This document shows, piece after piece, positions 5,601 through 9,865 of a stretch of 9,865 nt of DNA (positions are counted from its first letter, which is position 1; each line of letters starts with the position of its first letter). Both the position numbers and the translations under genes were made by a program. This stretch comes from Alphaproteobacteria bacterium (GTDB lineage Bacteria > Pseudomonadota > Alphaproteobacteria > UBA6615): NCBI GenBank assembly GCA_030831135.1, contig JAURLR010000087.1, forward strand, positions 1 to 9,865, read 5' to 3'. The notes beneath the pieces were generated by a model. It was not told where the DNA came from, did not search any database, and saw only the letters and a list, made by a program, of their open reading frames with translations.

Positions 5601-6533
5601 ATGTCTGAGCAGATGAAACCCGGCACAACCGGTGCAGGAGCCAAATCGTCGCTGGCCGGGCGGGTTCTGGTCGTGACCGGACTTTCGGGTGCCGGGCGCT
5701 CGACGGCGCTCAAGGCGCTCGAGGACATGAACTGTGAGGCCGTCGACAACCTTCCGATCCGCCTGATGCCGACCCTGATTCAGCAGGGTCCCGCCGCCGG
5801 GCGTGGGCTTGCCATCGGGGTTGATGTGCGGACACGTGACTTTGCCGCCGAAGCTTTCGCGCAGGAAATCGAAGCCTTGCGCGCCAGTGTATCGACGCCG
5901 ATTGAGCTGGTGTTTCTCGATTGTGCCAATGACGTGATCGCACGGCGCTATACCGAAACCCGGCGGGTGCATCCCATGGCCAGCGACCGGCCCCTGGCGG
6001 ATGGGATTGCTGCCGAGCGGCGCTTGCTGTCACCGTTACGTGATGGTGCGGATATCGTGATCGACACAAGCCACACCAATATCCATGAATTCGGCCGCCT
6101 CCTGCGTGATCGGCTGGTTGGCGTGCCGGTGGGTGAAGCCAATGTCCTTGTGACCTCGTTTTCCTATCGCAACGGTGTGCCGCGCGATGCGGATCTGGTG
6201 ATCGATGTTCGATTCCTGCGCAATCCGCACTACGACCCGGCGCTGCGATCGGGCACAGGTCGCGATGCCGATGTCGGTGCCTATATCGCCGCGGATCCGG
6301 ATTTCGATACCTTCTTCGAACGCCTGACCGACCTGCTGGCGCTGCTGCTGCCCCGCTTCAACGAGGAAGGCAAAAGCTACCTCACGATTGCCATTGGCTG
6401 TACCGGCGGACAACATCGCTCTGTCTATGTTGCCGAAAAACTTCGCGACTGGATTGCGGCGCGCGCCACCAAGGTTGATGTACGGCATCGCGAATTGTCA
6501 TTTGATACCGAGAGAGCAGGAGGCACCCCATGA
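5598..6533 (+). CDS. rapZ: RapZ/YvcJ-family nucleotide-binding RNA adapter protein
   Basis: A 311-residue protein close to the family length of about 285-310. An N-terminal P-loop reads GLSGAGRST (28-36), with Arg in the usual Lys position, as I recall for other alphaproteobacterial members. The conserved EAVDNLP segment (47-53) follows. The C-terminal domain has the family hallmark CTGGQHRSV (268-276). In E. coli RapZ delivers the GlmZ sRNA to RNase E and controls GlmS. In Alphaproteobacteria the role is less clear, but it is linked genetically with hprK. The ATG at 5598 (or the adjacent one at 5601) is preferred; no clear Shine–Dalgarno is seen, consistent with coupling to hprK. Its stop overlaps the EIIA start by 4 bp (ATGA). 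Confidence 0.92.
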   Translation: MMSEQMKPGTTGAGAKSSLAGRVLVVTGLSGAGRSTALKALEDMNCEAVDNLPIRLMPTLIQQGPAAGRGLAIGVDVRTRDFAAEAFAQEIEALRASVSTPIELVFLDCANDVIARRYTETRRVHPMASDRPLADGIAAERRLLSPLRDGADIVIDTSHTNIHEFGRLLRDRLVGVPVGEANVLVTSFSYRNGVPRDADLVIDVRFLRNPHYDPALRSGTGRDADVGAYIAADPDFDTFFERLTDLLALLLPRFNEEGKSYLTIAIGCTGGQHRSVYVAEKLRDWIAARATKVDVRHRELSFDTERAGGTP

Positions 6534-6949
6534 TCGGTCTCGTCCTTGTAACCCACGGCCGCCTGGCCAATGAATTTCTGGCGGCGCTTGAGCATGTGGT
6601 GGGCCCGCAGGAAAATGCCGAAGCCATCTCCATTGGTGCGGATGATGATATGGAAATCCGGCGCAATGATATCGTCGAAGCCGTTGCGCGTGTGGGATCC
6701 CCGGAGGGGGTCGTGGTGCTGACCGATATGTTCGGGGGAACGCCATCAAACCTGGCGATTTCGATCATGGGTGGATCGGGCGGAGGAAGCCCTGTCGAAG
6801 TGATCGCCGGGGTGAACCTTCCCATGCTGATCCGGCTGGCGCGCGCGCGTGGAAACATGCCCCTGGCCGAACTCGTTCTGGACGCACAGGACGCAGGCCG
6901 CAAATACATCAACGTTGCCTCTGCGCTTCTCGAAAATCAGGGCGAATAA
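6530..6949 (+). CDS. manX: PTS EIIA component, mannose-family (EIIA-Man type)
   Basis: A 139-residue single-domain EIIA. The phospho-acceptor is His9 in LVLVTHGRLA, and the family motif LTDMFGGTPSN (64-74) contains the active-site Asp66; together they match the His10/Asp67 pair of E. coli ManX. No EIIB domain is fused and no EIIB, EIIC or EIID gene is nearby, so it most likely acts as a regulatory phosphoryl acceptor from HPr and not in sugar transport. The start overlaps the rapZ stop (ATGA) and has AGGAGG 6 nt upstream, the strongest ribosome binding site in the operon. A Gly-rich SIMGGSGGGSP insertion loop lies near residues 78-88. Confidence 0.93.
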   Translation: MIGLVLVTHGRLANEFLAALEHVVGPQENAEAISIGADDDMEIRRNDIVEAVARVGSPEGVVVLTDMFGGTPSNLAISIMGGSGGGSPVEVIAGVNLPMLIRLARARGNMPLAELVLDAQDAGRKYINVASALLENQGE

Positions 6950-6954
6950 GAGCT

Positions 6955-7236
6955 TTGGGTGAAACGGCCATTCTGTCACGGGTCGTGACCATCACGAACA
7001 AGCGCGGGCTGCACGCCCGTGCCTCGGCGCGCTTTGTCAGGCTGGCAGAAAGTTTTGATGCCGAGATCGAGGTTCACAAGGACGGCGCGGCGGTGCCGGG
7101 AACATCCATCATGGGTTTGATGATGCTCGCGGCGGGTCCGGGTTCAACGATCGAAATCCGGGCCAGCGGCGTCGCGGCTGCGGCGGCGATGGCTGCGCTT
7201 TGCGAACTGGTCGAGGACGGGTTCGGGGAAGACTGA
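6955..7236 (+). CDS. ptsH: HPr phosphocarrier protein
   Basis: A 93-residue HPr. The catalytic His20 lies in KRGLHARAS and the regulatory Ser51 in GTSIMGLMML; their spacing of 31 residues matches His15 and Ser46 of Bacillus HPr, so it can be phosphorylated both by EI and by HprK encoded in the same operon. Start choice is uncertain: no ATG exists in frame, and TTG at 6955, 5 nt after the EIIA stop, gives a normal alphaproteobacterial N-terminal extension. GTG at 6985 would cut into the first beta strand. A weak AAGAG lies very close to the TTG, so translation is probably coupled to the EIIA gene. The C-terminal half has an Ala-rich helix (VAAAAAMAAL). Confidence 0.93.
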   Translation: MGETAILSRVVTITNKRGLHARASARFVRLAESFDAEIEVHKDGAAVPGTSIMGLMMLAAGPGSTIEIRASGVAAAAAMAALCELVEDGFGED

Positions 7237-7243
7237 ACGAAAA

Positions 7244-7271
7244 CGGCGCCCGCTCGGATGAGCGGACGCCG
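7244..7271 (-). terminator. Intrinsic terminator between ptsH and porin 1
   Basis: A 12-bp stem with one C/A mismatch (arms 7244-7255 and 7260-7271) closes on a 4-nt loop. On the minus strand it is followed by TTTTCGTT, so it mainly terminates porin 1. On the plus strand only CATTCAATC follows, so any termination of the PTS operon would be weaker. It lies 8 bp after the ptsH stop and 28 bp beyond the porin stop. Confidence 0.7.
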
Positions 7272-7298
7272 CATTCAATCAGGTCTTGTCTTGCGAGA

Positions 7299-8426
7299 TC
7301 AGAAGTTGAACTGGTTGCTGATCAGGAAGACGGTGCCTTCGTTGTTCACGGGAACAGCGGTGGCGTTGATGTTGTCGGCTTCGATCAGGTGAAGCGCTGC
7401 GGCGAGCTGCCAGCCCGGTGCCACGTCATAGGCGGCATCGAAGGACAGCATGTTGACCTCGGTGTCGGAGATCGCACCGGCATTGCTGCGGGAGCTGTCG
7501 AACCAGGCAACACTGACACCCCAGGGGCCGGTTTTGTAGGAGCCACCGACGGTCCAGTAGGCGCCGGCATCCGCACCCGCGTTCGTCTGCGCCGCAGTCA
7601 GGCCCTGCTCGGCAAAGTCCACATAACCGGCACCGAGTGCGAAGCCCGCGAAGTCGATCTTGCCGCCGACGGAAATGGTTTCGACATCACCGTCTTCCGC
7701 GCCCGTGGCGGTTTCGCTGTCACCGAACTCACCCGTCAGGCTGAGGACGATACCGACCTCGTCATACTTGCCTGCCCAGTTGGCACCAAGGCCAACGACG
7801 TTCTCGAAGTCACCATCGTTGTCGGTGTCGAGAAGTCCGCCGGTGCCCGACGCGATACCGGTGTCCGGGGTCAGCGATGCGCCGGCCTGGAAGCCGCCGA
7901 AGCGCGGGGTGAAGTAGATCGCCTTGGTTGCGTCGCCGGTCACCGAGTTGCCGGTGGCGCCGATGGCACCGCCGAAGTTGAAGTAGTCGGCAGCATCGCC
8001 GTCAGGGCCCAGACGGCCGACCAGCGCGTCATCGCTCTCGACATACATACGGTCCGTGGCGTCGTCGTTGTCACCCAGTTCCAGGCGGCCCCAGACTTCA
8101 CTGTCGATGAAGGCATAGGCCTCATCGGCAGCCGTATTGTCTGCAGCACCGGCGTTGAGTTCGAAGGACACGCCATAGAGGATGCCGTTATCAGCCGTGT
8201 TCGAGGCTTCGACGAAGACTTCTGCTTCGTCCACGTTCAGGCTGTAACCGCGGCCACGACCGGCGGAGACGTCCTGGTCAACCATGCCGGCATAGAACCG
8301 CAATTCACCGCCGAGTGAGACGCTCATGGCGTCCTTGGATCCGACCGAGCCAGCCTGCGCCGCCGTACCGATCACAACTGCTGTCGCGAGCGCACTCGTG
8401 CTCAGCAGAAAACTTTTCATGTTCAT
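7299..8426 (-). CDS. Outer-membrane porin (Gram-negative porin family), copy 1
   Basis: A 375-residue porin precursor forming a water-filled trimeric beta-barrel channel. The signal peptide is MNMKSFLLSTSALATAVVIG followed by TAAQA, with probable cleavage after A25 to give a 350-residue mature chain starting GSVGSKDAMSVSLGGELRF. Alternating strand patterns run throughout, and the last residue is Phe (ISNQFNF), the outer-membrane assembly signal. A probable external loop holds D200-T-D202-N-D204-G-D206-F-E208, an acidic DxDxDG motif. The ATG at 8426 has GGAGG 9 nt upstream; a second ATG at 8420 and an upstream GTG at 8483 are less likely. It is about two-thirds identical by eye to the next porin, so the pair arose by tandem duplication. 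Specificity cannot be read from the sequence. Confidence 0.9.
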   Translation of the reverse strand: MNMKSFLLSTSALATAVVIGTAAQAGSVGSKDAMSVSLGGELRFYAGMVDQDVSAGRGRGYSLNVDEAEVFVEASNTADNGILYGVSFELNAGAADNTAADEAYAFIDSEVWGRLELGDNDDATDRMYVESDDALVGRLGPDGDAADYFNFGGAIGATGNSVTGDATKAIYFTPRFGGFQAGASLTPDTGIASGTGGLLDTDNDGDFENVVGLGANWAGKYDEVGIVLSLTGEFGDSETATGAEDGDVETISVGGKIDFAGFALGAGYVDFAEQGLTAAQTNAGADAGAYWTVGGSYKTGPWGVSVAWFDSSRSNAGAISDTEVNMLSFDAAYDVAPGWQLAAALHLIEADNINATAVPVNNEGTVFLISNQFNF

Positions 8427-8468
8427 TTGGATAAACCTCCAACAAGTGGGATCACGCGGATTGCGTGG

Positions 8469-8496
8469 AAAATACCTAGACACATGTTTCGCCCAA
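8469..8496 (-). promoter_or_regulatory. Candidate promoter for porin 1
   Basis: On the minus strand TTGGGC (8496-8491) and TATTTT (8474-8469) are separated by 16 bp, 4/6 matches each, giving a leader of about 36 nt before the porin ATG. The leader contains the GGAGG ribosome binding site. Other AT-rich stretches upstream (8560-8575, 8660-8715) could hold alternative promoters or regulator sites. Confidence 0.4.
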
Positions 8497-8613
8497 ATCC
8501 CCGTTACCGGGCAGCGAATCAGGCGTTTGCGTCCTCCACTATGTTGAGTGTTTGCTTATGATTTATTGGTAAGAGGAACGAGGCGCATCCTAGCCCTCGG
8601 CAAGCCGTGTGCA

Positions 8614-8671
8614 ATTGCGATATGGAATACCGACACTTTATTTTCCGGGGATGTTGCAGAAATATCGCAAT
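8614..8671. repeat. 10-bp perfect inverted repeat in the porin intergenic region
   Basis: ATTGCGATAT (8614-8623) and ATATCGCAAT (8662-8671) are exact reverse complements, with centres 48 bp apart. The left arm overlaps the smaller palindrome GCAATTGC (8611-8618). The pair lies about 190-245 bp upstream of the porin 1 ATG, beyond the terminator of porin 2. It may be two half-sites of a looping regulator or a stem of a transcript. Confidence 0.45.
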
Positions 8672-8737
8672 AATATGAATGGGTTGCCTGTTATGTGTGC
8701 ATGCCGATTAAATTTCGTGCAACAACTGTGAAACACA

Positions 8738-8761
8738 CGCGGCGCCCCGAAGGGCGCCGCG
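8738..8761 (-). terminator. GC-rich hairpin terminator of porin 2
   Basis: A perfect 10-bp stem (arms 8738-8747 and 8752-8761) closes on CGAA, which reads TTCG on the minus strand, a C(UUCG)G tetraloop of high stability. On the minus strand TGTGTTTC follows, a weak U-tract. It lies 32 bp past the porin 2 stop and separates the two porin transcripts. Confidence 0.65.
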
Positions 8762-8793
8762 CCGAACTCTGAATTGAATCGTACGGTGCTGTC

Positions 8794-9865
8794 TTAGAAC
8801 TTGAAGATATTGGTGAAGATCAGGGCCGTCCCGTCATTCTTCACCGGTACTGCCGTGCCGTTCATGTTCTCGGCTTCGCCGACATGCAATGCGCCGGTCA
8901 GCTCCCAGCCGGGCGCGACGTCATAGGCGGCATCCAGCGAGATGATTTCGACATCGCTGTCGGCAATACCCGCACCGTTGCTCACGGTGCTGGAGAAGTA
9001 GCCCAGGCTTACGCCCCAGGGGCCGGTCTTGTAGGAGACGCCAAGGTCATAATACGACCCGGCATCACGCCCGGCCGTGCGCTGTGCCTGTGACAGGCCC
9101 TTTTCAGCCAGATCCGCGTAGAAGGCACCGAACCCGAAACCGGCAAAGGTCACATTGGCACCGATGCCGAGAGATTCGATCTCGCCTTCCGTGTCCGCAC
9201 CGGTCGCTGTTTCGCTGTCACCGAACTCACCAACAACACCAAGAAGAATTTCGACCTCTTCGAACGTGCCTTTCCAGTTGGCACCCAGGCCAAAGACGTT
9301 TTCGAAGTCCCCGTCATTGTCGGTGTCAAGCAGGCCCGCCGTGCCCGAGTTCACGCCCGAGTCGGGGGTCAGGGATGCGCCAACCTGAAAGCCGCCGATG
9401 CGCGGCGAGAAATAGGTCAGCTTGGTGTCGTCACTGGTGGAGTCGAAACCCTGAGCGGAGATACCGCGGTTGCCGAAGTTGATGTAGTCGGCTGGATCGC
9501 CATCCGCACCGGCGCGGCCGACCAGCACGTTAAAGGCGTGGACGGCCATGCGGTCCGAGGCATCGTCCTGGTCGCCCATTTCGACACGGCCCCAGTCGCT
9601 GTCGATGAAGGCAAAGGCTTCATCGGCCGCCGAATTGTCCGCAGCGCCGGCATTCAGCTCAATGCTGATGCCATAGGTCAGACCGTTATCGGCGGTGTTC
9701 TTGGCGCCGATCTTGACCTCGGACTCGTCCACATTCAGGGCGTAGCCACGCCCACGACCGGCGGAGACGTCCTGATCGGCAAATCCCACATTGAAGCGTA
9801 GTTCGCCGCCCAGTGTGACGCTCATGGCATCCTTTGAGCCGACCGAACCGGCCTGTACCGGCAAC
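8794..9865 (-). CDS. Outer-membrane porin, copy 2 (5' end outside the window)
   Basis: A partial gene: the reading frame is open to the window edge. The first visible residues (LPVQA) are the end of a signal peptide, since GSVGSKDAMSVTLGGELRF follows exactly as in the mature start of copy 1. The mature chain of 351 residues appears complete and ends in Phe (TNIFKF). A TTG at 9864-9862 is not the start. It carries the same acidic motif DTDNDGDFEN in the matching probable external loop. Differences from copy 1 concentrate in segments such as residues after DRM and FNFG, where loops are expected, while strand and turn segments are conserved. That pattern suggests duplicated porins diverging in pore or surface properties. 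Its promoter lies outside the window. Confidence 0.9.
   Translation of the reverse strand, partial: LPVQAGSVGSKDAMSVTLGGELRFNVGFADQDVSAGRGRGYALNVDESEVKIGAKNTADNGLTYGISIELNAGAADNSAADEAFAFIDSDWGRVEMGDQDDASDRMAVHAFNVLVGRAGADGDPADYINFGNRGISAQGFDSTSDDTKLTYFSPRIGGFQVGASLTPDSGVNSGTAGLLDTDNDGDFENVFGLGANWKGTFEEVEILLGVVGEFGDSETATGADTEGEIESLGIGANVTFAGFGFGAFYADLAEKGLSQAQRTAGRDAGSYYDLGVSYKTGPWGVSLGYFSSTVSNGAGIADSDVEIISLDAAYDVAPGWELTGALHVGEAENMNGTAVPVKNDGTALIFTNIFKF

Larger units (their letters stand above)
8427..8793. other. 367-bp intergenic region between the two porin genes
   Basis: No coding sequence is supported here. From right to left in the direction of porin transcription it holds the terminator of porin 2 (8738-8761), an AT-rich stretch with a 10-bp inverted repeat (8614-8671), a further 140 bp with two GTTTGC copies 25 bp apart (8525 and 8550), and the candidate promoter and leader of porin 1. 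The length exceeds what a simple promoter needs, so multiple regulator sites or a small RNA gene are possible. No sRNA-like promoter/terminator pair was identified with confidence. Confidence 0.5.

Noticed and set aside
5598..6533. Broken Walker A in RapZ (GAGRS, not GAGKS)
   Set aside because: The Arg is, as I recall, common in alphaproteobacterial RapZ and the rest of the protein is intact, so it is not treated as inactivation.
6382..6912. 176-codon minus-strand open frame opposite rapZ/EIIA
   Set aside because: Ser/Arg/Pro-rich antisense shadow of the EIIA gene with no domain and no promoter context.
7200..8318. 372-codon plus-strand open frame opposite porin 1
   Set aside because: It starts inside ptsH and runs antisense to a porin with a signal peptide, a ribosome binding site and a terminal Phe. 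No recognisable domain appears; long antisense frames are common opposite GC-rich genes.
9862..9864. TTG as the start of porin 2
   Set aside because: It falls at the end of a signal peptide identical in layout to copy 1, so the true start is beyond the window.
1..9865. CRISPR arrays, IS elements, tRNA or rRNA genes, phage or toxin-antitoxin genes
   Set aside because: No regularly spaced repeats, transposase motifs, tRNA-like cloverleaf or integrase sequences were seen on either strand.

Overview
The window looks like chromosomal DNA of a GC-rich alphaproteobacterium, probably a Rhodospirillales-type aerobe. The main evidence is the four-gene block hprK–rapZ–EIIA(Man)–HPr with a short, kinase-domain-only HprK, which is an alphaproteobacterial arrangement. 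Two Rhodospirillales-like trimeric porins support this. The genus cannot be named from the sequence alone.

Layout. (1) 1–1.63 kb: a minus-strand one-component protein, an OmpR/PhoB-type winged helix fused to an alpha/beta hydrolase. It is divergent from a small plus-strand hypothetical ORF. This stretch has visibly lower GC than the rest. (2) 1.59–4.92 kb: four co-directional minus-strand genes, in transcription order a Gfo/Idh/MocA dehydrogenase, a YciI-like protein, a GntR/UTRA (HutC-type) repressor and a 3-hydroxyisobutyrate-dehydrogenase-family oxidoreductase. They look like a small regulated catabolic module of unknown substrate. A candidate extended -10 promoter carrying an 8-bp palindrome lies ahead of the first gene, and an internal sigma70-like promoter lies ahead of the repressor. 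(3) 5.07–7.24 kb: plus-strand hprK, rapZ, manX-type EIIA and ptsH, tightly packed with stop/start overlaps. This is the regulatory, non-transporting PTS: HPr keeps both its catalytic His and the Ser that HprK phosphorylates. No EIIB, EIIC or EI is present, and the chvG/chvI two-component genes that often precede hprK are absent. (4) 7.24–9.87 kb: two tandem minus-strand porin paralogues convergent to the PTS genes. Each is followed by a GC-rich hairpin. They are separated by a 367-bp regulatory gap containing a 10-bp perfect inverted repeat. The second porin runs off the window.

How it fits together. The PTS block is probably a carbon/nitrogen state sensor. The dehydrogenase module is a substrate-responsive catabolic island inserted next to it, and the porins supply outer-membrane uptake. 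No CRISPR array, IS element, tRNA or rRNA was seen. No clearly new defence or mobile system is evident. The least ordinary items are the HTH–hydrolase fusion with a helically phased repeat upstream, a conserved DxDxDG acidic loop in both porins, the inverted repeat between the porins, and the orphan catabolic module.
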